From contig JBBQGL010000182.1 in NCBI GenBank assembly GCA_038323025.1, forward strand, positions 1-6,315: 6,315 bases of DNA, given 5' to 3'. This DNA comes from JAFKKF01 sp038323025. Its GTDB lineage: Bacteria; Pseudomonadota; Alphaproteobacteria; Rhizobiales; Kaistiaceae. Both the position numbers and the translations under genes were made by a program. Under the pieces are notes generated by a model, which worked only from the letters and a program-made list of their open reading frames with translations, searched no databases and was not told the DNA's origin. Of this stretch, positions 1-5,976 are shown piece by piece (position 1 is the first letter of the stretch; each line of letters begins with the position of its first letter).

Positions 1-1089
1 CTGGCGGAGGCCGTGCAGGTCCTCAACGTCGTCGCGCTCCTTGCCTTCGCCGGCTTTGTGTGGACCGCCATCCCGCGGAAACAGCGCGAGCCGTGGCTGT
101 GGGCCGCTGCCCTGTGGGCGGTGAACCCCCTCGCCATCATCTACGAACGCAAGATCTGGCCGCCTTCGACCCTGCCCATCTTCATCGTCGTGATGATCGC
201 CGGGTGGTGGTATCGCCGCAGCTGGTTCGGGTCCTTTGCCTTTGCCTTCGTCGCCGTGTTGGGCGGTCAGATTCATCCGACCGCGGCCTTCCTCGGCATC
301 TCGATATTCGCATGGACCTTGGCCGACGACTGGCGGTCGTTCCGCTACACCGGTCTGGCGGCGGGCGCGGTTGCCGGCTTCCTCCCCGCCGTAAACTGGG
401 TGCTCAGCTACGTCGCCGCCGGCAACAGCCTCAATGCATTTCGTCTGCCGTTGCTGACGTTCTACGGGCGCTGGCTGACCACGCCATTCGGCTTCGGCTC
501 CGACCACACCCTCGGTCCGGTCGAGTTCCCGCGCTTCATCGGGTGGCCCGAGATTGGGGGCGCGCCGACTTATGCCGTCCTCGTGCTCTACATCCTTAAC
601 GGCGGTGTCGCGCTGACCCTCGCCGTCCTCTCGGGCTGGCGTGTCCTGCGGTCGGGCCGTTTCTCGCTGCGCCTGGTCCTGCTGGGCGAAACGCCCGCCG
701 GGCGAATCGTGCGCGCGGCGTTCTTCGGGTTCGGCGCGATCCTCACCGTCCTCACGATCCGCGGCGGGGGGCTCTATCCGCACTACATGATCGTCATTGC
801 ACCGGTCATGGCGCTCTGGGTGGCGCTGACCGCGGCCTATGCCGACGGTGGTGTGCTGGCACAACGCGGAAGGGTGCTTCTCGCGGGCCTTTGCGTTGTC
901 GATGCCGCCCTGGTTGTCATGCTTTTCACCTACATTCACGCCGTCGGCGATATCCACGGCGAATTCGGCCCGAGCTGGGGTTGGCAGCAGCGCCACGCGT
1001 TCACCCAGAGGCGCGAACCGGCCCACGTTTCCGTCTCCGCGGCGGGGCATGGGTTTGCCGCACATGGCGCCGTGAGCGGATCGCGCTGA
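1..1089 (+). CDS. Polytopic membrane protein, probable GT39/ArnT-like glycosyltransferase, 5' truncated
   Basis: The reading frame is open from base 1. The GTG at 13 is only the first start-like codon in the window and falls inside a hydrophobic segment, so the true start is probably upstream. About ten hydrophobic segments can be read in 358 residues counted from base 13, for example near residues 3-21, 28-45, 53-67, 72-102, 112-134, 181-208, 234-252, 255-275 and 288-310. Short basic or aromatic loops separate them, such as YERKIWPPS, YRRSW and GQIHP. This pattern, with the R-K-x-W-P-P and G-Q-I-H-P loops, resembles membrane enzymes of the dolichyl-phosphate-mannose mannosyltransferase (GT39)/ArnT type, which move a sugar from a polyprenyl-phosphate carrier to an acceptor on the outer face of the inner membrane. 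The first-loop acidic residues diagnostic of that fold would lie upstream, so the enzyme call is inference and no substrate can be named. The last 30 or so residues are soluble and rich in Arg, Ala, His and Gly. The ABC operon follows 141 bases later under its own likely promoter. Confidence 0.6.
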   Translation: MAEAVQVLNVVALLAFAGFVWTAIPRKQREPWLWAAALWAVNPLAIIYERKIWPPSTLPIFIVVMIAGWWYRRSWFGSFAFAFVAVLGGQIHPTAAFLGISIFAWTLADDWRSFRYTGLAAGAVAGFLPAVNWVLSYVAAGNSLNAFRLPLLTFYGRWLTTPFGFGSDHTLGPVEFPRFIGWPEIGGAPTYAVLVLYILNGGVALTLAVLSGWRVLRSGRFSLRLVLLGETPAGRIVRAAFFGFGAILTVLTIRGGGLYPHYMIVIAPVMALWVALTAAYADGGVLAQRGRVLLAGLCVVDAALVVMLFTYIHAVGDIHGEFGPSWGWQQRHAFTQRREPAHVSVSAAGHGFAAHGAVSGSR

Positions 1090-1132
1090 GCCCTTCCCGG
1101 CTCCGATTCGCCGCCGCCGCTTCTTTCGTTCG

Positions 1133-1161
1133 TTGCCACTCTCCGGGCGCTCCGCTATGGT
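1133..1161 (+). promoter_or_regulatory. Candidate sigma70-type promoter of the sugar ABC operon
   Basis: TTGCCA at 1133-1138 and TATGGT at 1156-1161 are separated by exactly 17 bases, the preferred spacing for housekeeping sigma factors. Both hexamers match consensus at four of six positions, and TTG-C-rich -35 elements suit alphaproteobacteria. Transcription would begin near 1168 and give a leader of about 60 bases before the binding-protein start at 1231. It is the only convincing pair in the 1090-1230 gap. I saw no terminator for the preceding gene in this gap. Confidence 0.5.
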
Positions 1162-1179
1162 CGCGCAATCGGTTTCGGT

Positions 1180-1193
1180 CGCTCATGCGAGCG
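1180..1193 (+). promoter_or_regulatory. Short inverted repeat in the ABC operon leader, possible operator or small hairpin
   Basis: CGCTC (1180-1184) and GAGCG (1189-1193) are perfect inverted repeats around ATGC. The repeat lies just downstream of the predicted transcription start and upstream of the ribosome binding site, where a repressor could block transcription. Five-base arms are common by chance in GC-rich DNA, and the repeat does not match a LacI-type operator with a central CG, so this is a weak candidate. Confidence 0.2.
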
Positions 1194-1215
1194 TCGGACG
1201 GAACCCAAGAGTCAC

Positions 1216-1223
1216 AGAGGGAG
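1216..1223 (+). promoter_or_regulatory. Ribosome binding site of the sugar-binding protein gene
   Basis: AGAGGGAG ends seven bases before the ATG at 1231. It is the strongest Shine-Dalgarno in the window and fixes this start. It fits the need to make the periplasmic binding protein in excess over the membrane components. Confidence 0.75.
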
Positions 1224-1230
1224 ATTGTAA

Positions 1231-2217
1231 ATGCTCAGGAAATCAGCACTATTTGCGATCGCGGCCGGGTTGCTCGCCGCCGCAGCCGCGGTGCCGGCGA
1301 GCGCCGCCGGCAAGATCAAGATCGGGTTCCTGCCCGGCGTGGTCGATCCGTTCTATCAGGTCATGCAGCTCGGCGTTGAAAAGGCCGCGGCCGACCTTGG
1401 CGTCGACGTCGTGACGCAGATCCCGCCGACCTGGGGCGTCGAGGCGGAAACTCCGCTCCTCAACGCGCTCATCGCCCGCGGCGACCTCAATTACATCATC
1501 ACGGCGCCGGTCGATAAGGATCAGATGGTCGCCCCGTTGCAGTCCGCCGTCGATGCCGGCATCAAGGTGATCACCGTTGACACCTTCCTCGGCGATGGCG
1601 ACTACGCCAACGGCAAGGTCAAGTTCCCGCTCAGCTATATCGGGTCGGACAACGAGGAAGGCGGCCGCATCTCGGCACGCGGCCTCGCCAAGGCGATCGG
1701 CGACAAGGGCACCGTCTACATCAACTCGACGAACCCCAACGTCTCGTCGGTTGAAGCCCGCGAGGTCGGCTTCAAGGACGAGATGGCCAAGAATCACCCG
1801 AATATCAAGGTGATCGGCCCCGACTACAACCTCGATGATCCGAACAAGGCCACCCAGCAGACCTCGGCCGTGATCGAGCAGCATCCGGACCTCGCCGGCG
1901 TGTTCGGCACCAACGTGTTCAGCGCCCAGGGTGCCGGTGCGGCCGTCGTCAACGCCGGCCTCGGCGGCAAGATCCAGGTTGTCGCCTACGACGCCACCAA
2001 GGCGGCCATCGAATCGCTCAACAAGGGCGACGTCTCGATGGTCCTGGCGCAGAAGCCCTTCGACATGGGCTACCTCGCGGTCGAATTCGCGGTCGCCGAC
2101 AACGCCGGCGTAACCAGCCTGCCGAAGCGCGTCGAGACCGGCTTCGCCATCATCGACAAGAGCAACGTCACGGACCCGAATTTCTCGCGGTTCATCTATT
2201 CGGTCCCCGGCAAGTAA
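1231..2217 (+). CDS. Sugar ABC transporter, periplasmic substrate-binding protein (RbsB/Peripla_BP_4 family)
   Basis: This 328-residue protein binds a sugar in the periplasm and delivers it to the permease encoded next. Residues 1-25 form a Sec signal peptide: a basic start (MLRK), a hydrophobic Ala/Leu core, and an A-S-A site with cleavage expected after residue 25. No lipobox cysteine is present, so the mature protein should be soluble. The mature part opens with the family strand KIKIGFLPG followed by DPFYQVMQ, where the ring-stacking aromatic usually sits. It continues with the alternating beta-alpha pattern of the type I periplasmic-binding fold: IITAPVD, VITVDT, the hinge-region YIGSDNEEGG, GTVYINST, GVFGTNVFSAQGAG and VVAYDA. 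The length is normal for the RbsB class. A good Shine-Dalgarno supports the ATG. Sugar uptake is secure as a family assignment, but the ligand is not: nothing in the sequence separates ribose, fructose, galactose, polyol or another small sugar, and no catabolic gene is adjacent. Confidence 0.9.
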   Translation: MLRKSALFAIAAGLLAAAAAVPASAAGKIKIGFLPGVVDPFYQVMQLGVEKAAADLGVDVVTQIPPTWGVEAETPLLNALIARGDLNYIITAPVDKDQMVAPLQSAVDAGIKVITVDTFLGDGDYANGKVKFPLSYIGSDNEEGGRISARGLAKAIGDKGTVYINSTNPNVSSVEAREVGFKDEMAKNHPNIKVIGPDYNLDDPNKATQQTSAVIEQHPDLAGVFGTNVFSAQGAGAAVVNAGLGGKIQVVAYDATKAAIESLNKGDVSMVLAQKPFDMGYLAVEFAVADNAGVTSLPKRVETGFAIIDKSNVTDPNFSRFIYSVPGK

Positions 2218-2242
2218 GCCGGCGCCAGTAGGCTAGAAGATC

Positions 2243-2274
2243 GCCGGGAAGCGCGGTTCGCCGCGCCTCCCGGC
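2243..2274 (+). terminator. Strong intra-operon hairpin, likely attenuating terminator or mRNA-stabilising stem
   Basis: A 14-base-pair stem (2243-2256 with 2261-2274) has a single A/C mismatch and closes on a TTCG tetraloop. A short T run (2280-2283) begins five bases after the stem, so it is not a textbook intrinsic terminator. It lies in the 90-base gap between binding-protein and permease genes. In many ABC sugar operons a hairpin at this place protects the upstream message from 3' exonuclease decay or terminates part of the transcripts, so that binding protein outnumbers permease and ATPase. The structure is seen directly; the role is inferred. Confidence 0.55.
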
Positions 2275-2307
2275 TCACCTTTTCAGCACATATCGGAAAA
2301 CCAGGCT

Positions 2308-3459
2308 GTGGCGTTTACCGGGTCCAAGGCCGCGACCGGGCTGAGCGGGCGGATGGCCAAGCTTTCGCCTGGCAAGCGGCTCCTGATCCGGATCAGCGAT
2401 CTTTGGGCGTGGCTCTTCCTTGCCTTGATGATCGCGTTCTTTGTGGTCTCGGTGCCGGTATTCAGCTCGGCCTCCTTCGTCTCCGTCCGCAATTCGCAGA
2501 ACATCCTGATCGCCATCACGCCGGTCGTGCTGCTCGGCCTCGGCCAGACGTTCGTCATTATCTCGGCAGGTATCGACCTCTCGGTTGGCTGGGTGATGAG
2601 CCTCGCCTCGGTGCTTTCGGCGCTCGCCATCCGCGACAGCTACAATATCGGCGCGCCCATCTGGCTGGCCGTGATCCTCGGCCTCCTCGCCGCCATATTC
2701 GGCGGCGGCCTCGTCGGGTTCCTCAACGGCACCATCATCGCCAAGCTGAAGGTGCCGGCCTTTATCGTCACCCTTGGATCGTCCTTCATCGTGCGCGGCG
2801 TCGCCCTGCTGATGGCGGAGAACACCACGGTCATCGGCCTCCCCGATATTCGCGCCTACGGCAACGAATCGTTGTTCTATTACGTGCGCGGCGGCGGCCA
2901 GTACGGCGGCTTCTATTTCTTCCAGAAGCCGGACCTGCCGACCGACATGCTGCGTCAGCTCGATCGCATCCTGCCGTGGCCGGTGGTACTCACCGCCGTG
3001 GTCGTCGGCATTGTCATGTTTCTTCTTCACCGCACCCAGTTCGGGCGCCACACCTACGCTATCGGCGGCAATCCCGAGGCGGCGCGGCGCGCCGGCATCC
3101 CGGTCGATCGCAGGATCATCGCGATCTACGCGCTCTCCGCGGCGACAGCGGGCATCGGCGGCTTCCTGTCGACCTTGCAGTACACCGCCGGTTCGGCGGT
3201 CATCGGCGATCCGTTGCTGCTCTCCTCGATCGCCGCGGTCATCATCGGCGGCGTCAGCCTGTTCGGCGGCGCCGGCACGGTCATGGGCACCGTCATCGGG
3301 TCGCTGATCATCGCGGTGCTGACCACCGGCCTGGTCATGCTCAACGTCCAGGCCTTCTGGCAGTTCATCGTCGTCGGCGCTGTCGTCATCATCGCCGTCC
3401 TCATCGACCAGTCGCGCGAGCTGATCGTCGGCAACAGCCGGTCGGGAGTCACCGAATGA
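2308..3459 (+). CDS. Sugar ABC transporter permease (RbsC/BPD_transp_2 family)
   Basis: This 383-residue inner-membrane subunit forms the translocation channel, presumably as a homodimer. About ten hydrophobic segments are visible. Family marks are GIDLSVG (residues 88-94), a cytoplasmic EAARRAGI loop (257-264) that should contact the ATPase, and GGVSLFGGAGT (314-324) before the last membrane segments. It is roughly 60 residues longer than E. coli RbsC. The extra length is an N-terminal cytoplasmic tail and a loop near residues 175-225, rich in Tyr, Phe and Gly, between membrane segments. The chosen start is GTG at 2308, with a weak GGAA at 2295-2298. An in-frame ATG at 2353 (residue 16), preceded by GCGGGCGG, is an alternative that leaves all membrane segments intact. 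The gene follows the binding protein after a hairpin and overlaps the ATPase start by four bases, so the last two proteins are probably translationally coupled. Confidence 0.9.
   Translation: MAFTGSKAATGLSGRMAKLSPGKRLLIRISDLWAWLFLALMIAFFVVSVPVFSSASFVSVRNSQNILIAITPVVLLGLGQTFVIISAGIDLSVGWVMSLASVLSALAIRDSYNIGAPIWLAVILGLLAAIFGGGLVGFLNGTIIAKLKVPAFIVTLGSSFIVRGVALLMAENTTVIGLPDIRAYGNESLFYYVRGGGQYGGFYFFQKPDLPTDMLRQLDRILPWPVVLTAVVVGIVMFLLHRTQFGRHTYAIGGNPEAARRAGIPVDRRIIAIYALSAATAGIGGFLSTLQYTAGSAVIGDPLLLSSIAAVIIGGVSLFGGAGTVMGTVIGSLIIAVLTTGLVMLNVQAFWQFIVVGAVVIIAVLIDQSRELIVGNSRSGVTE
3444..3448 (+). promoter_or_regulatory. Ribosome binding site of the ATPase gene, inside the permease gene
   Basis: GGGAG lies seven bases before the ATG at 3456 and within the last codons of the permease. 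It selects this start, which overlaps the permease stop as ATGA. Confidence 0.65.
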
Positions 3460-4235
3460 CCGAACCGGTCCTCTCCGTGCGCAACCTGACCAAGCGCTTC
3501 GGCGGCCTCACGGCGGTCAGGAACGTCAGCTGGGACGTCTTTCCCGGCGAGGTCGTGGCCCTTCTCGGCGACAACGGCGCCGGCAAGTCGACGCTCATCA
3601 AATGCATTTCCGGCGTTCATCAGGCCGAGGAAGGCGAGATCTATTTCGAGGGCAAGCTCACCCGGTTCGCGCGGCCGATCGATGCGCGCAGCGAGGGCAT
3701 CGAGACGATCTACCAGGATCTCGCGCTCGCCAATAATCTCGATGTCCCGGCCAACATCTTTCTCGGGCGGGAGGTGAAGCTGCGCTATTTCGGCGGCCTC
3801 ATCCAGACCCTCAACGACCGCAAGATGCTGGACGAATCGGCCAGGGCACTCGACACCCTGCAGATACATTTCCCGACGCTGACCCAGCCGATCGAAAGCC
3901 TCTCCGGCGGCCAGCGTCAGGCGGTGGCCATCGCCCGGGCGGTGTACTGGGACGCGCGCCTGATGATCATGGACGAGCCCACCAACAACCTCGGCGTTCC
4001 CGAGCAGCAAAAGGTTCTCGAGCTGATCCGGCGGCTCCGCGACCAGGGCGTGCCGGTTATCCTCATCACCCACACACTGCCGGACGTCTTTGCCGTCGCC
4101 GATCGCCTCATGGTCATGCACCGCGGCCGCAAGGTGACCGAAAAGAAGGTCAAGGAAACCGGCGTCGAGGAACTCGTCCAGTACATGGTCGGAGCCCGCG
4201 ACGATTTCCGCGAGCCGGTCGCGGCTGCCGTCTAG
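3456..4235 (+). CDS. Sugar ABC transporter ATP-binding protein, single-domain (FrcA-like)
   Basis: This 259-residue cytoplasmic ATPase powers the importer. All nucleotide-binding motifs are intact: Walker A GDNGAGKST (38-46), Q-loop Gln87 in YQDLALANN, signature LSGGQ (149-153), Walker B LMIMD (169-173) with catalytic Glu174, D-loop NNLG (177-180) and switch His206 in ITHTLPDVF. RbsA and MglA, the usual partners of RbsC-type permeases, are about 500 residues with two fused ATPase domains. This one has a single domain, as in the rhizobial fructose transporter FrcA, so two copies should pair. The open frame extends far upstream, but that part is a shadow of the permease in another frame: the ATG at 3456 has a Shine-Dalgarno and begins directly with the first beta strand (PVLSVRNLTKRFGG). 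It ends with a short tail after the YMVG motif typical of carbohydrate-importer ATPases. Function is certain as a sugar-class ABC ATPase; the transported sugar is not known. Confidence 0.92.
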   Translation: MTEPVLSVRNLTKRFGGLTAVRNVSWDVFPGEVVALLGDNGAGKSTLIKCISGVHQAEEGEIYFEGKLTRFARPIDARSEGIETIYQDLALANNLDVPANIFLGREVKLRYFGGLIQTLNDRKMLDESARALDTLQIHFPTLTQPIESLSGGQRQAVAIARAVYWDARLMIMDEPTNNLGVPEQQKVLELIRRLRDQGVPVILITHTLPDVFAVADRLMVMHRGRKVTEKKVKETGVEELVQYMVGARDDFREPVAAAV

Positions 4236-4241
4236 CGAATT

Positions 4242-4273
4242 GCGCCGGGTGAGAGCCGGCCTCCGCCCGGCGC
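4242..4273 (+). terminator. GC-rich hairpin after the ABC operon, possible terminator
   Basis: GCGCCGGG (4242-4249) pairs perfectly with CCCGGCGC (4266-4273). The 16-base loop holds a further GAG/CTC pair (4251-4253 with 4261-4263). There is no T run after it, so termination would be inefficient or factor-assisted. A second, competing inverted repeat, AATTGCG (4238-4244) with CGCAATT (4289-4295), surrounds it. The position seven bases after the ATPase stop fits an operon end. Confidence 0.4.
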
Positions 4274-4328
4274 GCGACCCGCTCCCGCCGCAATTGTCCT
4301 GTCGGGTTCCCGCGACTCGCGCGATCGG

Positions 4329-4334
4329 CTAAGA
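4329..4334 (+). promoter_or_regulatory. Possible -10 element close to the murJ start
   Basis: CTAAGA at 4329-4334 lies nine bases before the murJ ATG and would place transcription initiation at or beside the start codon. The -35 region at proper spacing (GTTCCC, 4306-4311) is poor. The reading is suggested mainly by the absence of any Shine-Dalgarno upstream of 4344. The rest of the 4236-4343 gap shows only the hairpin and inverted repeat listed separately. Confidence 0.2.
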
Positions 4335-4343
4335 CACCCCGGC

Positions 4344-5903
4344 ATGTCCCTTCTCCGCAATTTCGCCACCGTCGGCAGCGGCACCGCGTCGAGCCGCATC
4401 CTTGGCTTCGTCCGCGACATTTTCATCGCCGCCGCCCTCGGTACGGGACCGGTGGCCGAGGCCTATTTCGTCGCCCAGCGCCTGCCCAATCTCTTCCGCC
4501 GCCTCTTTGCGGAAGGCGCCTTTGCTTCCGCTTTCGTGCCGCTGTTCACCAAGACCCACGGCAGCGACGGCATGGAGGCGGCGCGGAAATTCGCCGAGGA
4601 ATCGCTCGCCGCGCTCGCCGCGGCGCTCCTCGTCTTCACCATCGTCGCCGAACTGGCGATGGCCTGGCTGACGCTGGCGCTCGCGCCCGGCTTCGCCGTC
4701 GATCCGGCGAAACTCGATCTGACAGTGCTCTTCAGCCGGATCGCCTTTCCCTATCTCTTCCTGATCTCGCTGGTCACGCTCCTCTCCGGCGCCCTGAACG
4801 GCCTCGGCCGCTTTGTCGCCGCGGCCTTTTCGCAGACCCTGCTCAACGCCTTCCTCATCGCCGCCCTGGTATTCGTCTATTTCAGCGGCGAGATCGGCAC
4901 CGAGCGCGCCGGTATCCTGCTGACCGCATCGGTCGTCGTCGGTGGTGTCGTCCAGCTCGCCTTCCTGTTCTATGCCTGCCACCGCGCCGGTATCTCGCTG
5001 AAACCGCGCTGGCCGCGCTGGACGCCGGGCGTCAAGCGGCTGACCGCGCTCGCCGGCCCGAGCATCATTGCCGGCGGCATAGTCCAGATAAACATCGTCG
5101 TCGGCACCATCGTCGCCTCGCTGCAGCCGGGCGCGGTGTCGTGGCTCTACTATGCCGACCGCCTCTACCAGCTGCCCCTCGGAATTGTCGGGATCGCCGT
5201 CGGCATTGTGCTCTTGCCCGATCTCGCCCGTGCCCTCCGCTCCGGCCGCGACGCCGATGCCTCGCATGCGCAGAACCGCTCGATCGAGTTCGCCGCCGCC
5301 CTGACCCTGCCCGCATCGGTGGCGCTGCTGGTGATTCCCGGCCCTATCCTGCACGTCCTTTTCGAACACGGCGCCTTCAACGCCGCCGATACCGCGGCCA
5401 CTGCTCCGGCGCTTGCCGCCTATGCCATAGGCCTTCCGGCCTTCGTCGCCATCAAGGTCCTGCAGCCCGCTTACTTCGCCCGCGAGGATACTCGCACGCC
5501 GATGCGTTACGGCGCGGTGTCCATGGTCGTGAACGTCGTCGGTGCCTTCGCCCTCTTCTTCCTGTTCGGGACCGTCGGCATCGCCGCCGCCACCACGCTT
5601 GCCGCCTGGGCCAACACCGTCCTCCTGGCCCGTACCCTCGCCCAGAAGGGCCACCTCGCCTCCGACGCGGCCTTGAAGCGGCGGCTGCCGCTTCTCGCGC
5701 TTGCCTCGGTGGTGATGGGCGTCGGGCTCTATGGCGCCAATCTGTTGCTGACCCCATGGCTCACCGCCTCGCACCTGCTGGTCGAAGTCGGGGCGCTCGC
5801 GGTGCTCGTGCTTTTCGGCTTCCTCCTCTTCCTGCTGGTTGCGCAGGTGTCGGGCGCGATGGATCTGCGGCGCATCGTCATGAGCGTGCTGCGCCGGACC
5901 TGA
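4344..5903 (+). CDS. murJ: Lipid II flippase MurJ (MviN)
   Basis: This 519-residue inner-membrane protein of the MOP superfamily flips lipid II, the peptidoglycan precursor, to the periplasmic side. The N-terminus aligns without gaps to E. coli MurJ as I remember it: SRILGFVRD puts Arg18 and Arg24 at the same positions, and RLPNLFRRLFAEGAF holds Arg52. A later YYADRLYQLPLG matches the E. coli YADRL segment, with Arg273 corresponding to E. coli Arg270. Around fourteen hydrophobic segments are spread over the full length, as expected for the family, and nothing is truncated. Two acidic cavity positions differ: Glu39 replaces Asp39, and Gln276 stands where E. coli has Glu273. The YADRLYQ form is, to my recollection, common in alphaproteobacteria. 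The ATG at 4344 starts the conserved SLLRNFATV segment, but no Shine-Dalgarno precedes it. trpS follows after 73 bases, the usual rhizobial order. In rhizobia glnD often precedes murJ; here the sugar ABC operon does. Confidence 0.96.
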   Translation: MSLLRNFATVGSGTASSRILGFVRDIFIAAALGTGPVAEAYFVAQRLPNLFRRLFAEGAFASAFVPLFTKTHGSDGMEAARKFAEESLAALAAALLVFTIVAELAMAWLTLALAPGFAVDPAKLDLTVLFSRIAFPYLFLISLVTLLSGALNGLGRFVAAAFSQTLLNAFLIAALVFVYFSGEIGTERAGILLTASVVVGGVVQLAFLFYACHRAGISLKPRWPRWTPGVKRLTALAGPSIIAGGIVQINIVVGTIVASLQPGAVSWLYYADRLYQLPLGIVGIAVGIVLLPDLARALRSGRDADASHAQNRSIEFAAALTLPASVALLVIPGPILHVLFEHGAFNAADTAATAPALAAYAIGLPAFVAIKVLQPAYFAREDTRTPMRYGAVSMVVNVVGAFALFFLFGTVGIAAATTLAAWANTVLLARTLAQKGHLASDAALKRRLPLLALASVVMGVGLYGANLLLTPWLTASHLLVEVGALAVLVLFGFLLFLLVAQVSGAMDLRRIVMSVLRRT

Positions 5904-5908
5904 TACGC

Positions 5909-5937
5909 TTGCGCGGCTCGCCCGGCTCCGTCATAAC
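5909..5937 (+). promoter_or_regulatory. Candidate promoter of trpS
   Basis: TTGCGC (5909-5914) and CATAAC (5932-5937) are separated by 17 bases in the short murJ-trpS gap. The -10 matches consensus at four of six positions and the -35 mainly at its TTG. Transcription would start near 5944, about 33 bases before the trpS ATG. trpS could equally be read through from murJ, since no terminator is visible between them. Confidence 0.3.
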
Positions 5938-5976
5938 CCCGCCGCTCCGCTCCCGGGGCGTTCCGGACCGCTCGCC

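Noticed and set aside
891..1379. Plus-strand open frame of 162 codons spanning the end of the first gene and the ABC promoter
   Set aside because: Arg-rich, no motif, and it overlaps both the end of the membrane protein and the binding-protein signal peptide in another frame.
1249..1884. Minus-strand open frame of 211 codons opposite the binding-protein gene
   Set aside because: No recognisable motif, rich in Arg, Asp and Gly, and antisense to a well-supported gene.
2275..3051. Minus-strand open frame of 258 codons opposite the permease gene
   Set aside because: Composition is almost wholly charged and low-complexity; it is the complement of membrane-segment codons.
2403..3455. Upstream extension of the ATPase frame, which would give a 610-residue fusion
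   Set aside because: The extra part is His/Arg/Pro-rich out-of-frame translation of the permease; the ATG at 3456 has a Shine-Dalgarno and begins the ATPase fold exactly.
3126..4121. Minus-strand open frame of 331 codons opposite the permease and ATPase genes
   Set aside because: It crosses two clearly recognised genes and shows no family resemblance; it is a GC-bias shadow.
4329..5774. Long minus-strand open frame of 481 codons opposite murJ
   Set aside because: Its translation is low-complexity (Gly, Glu, Asp, Arg, Gln) without domains, as expected from the complement of a GC-rich gene; murJ on the plus strand is unambiguous.
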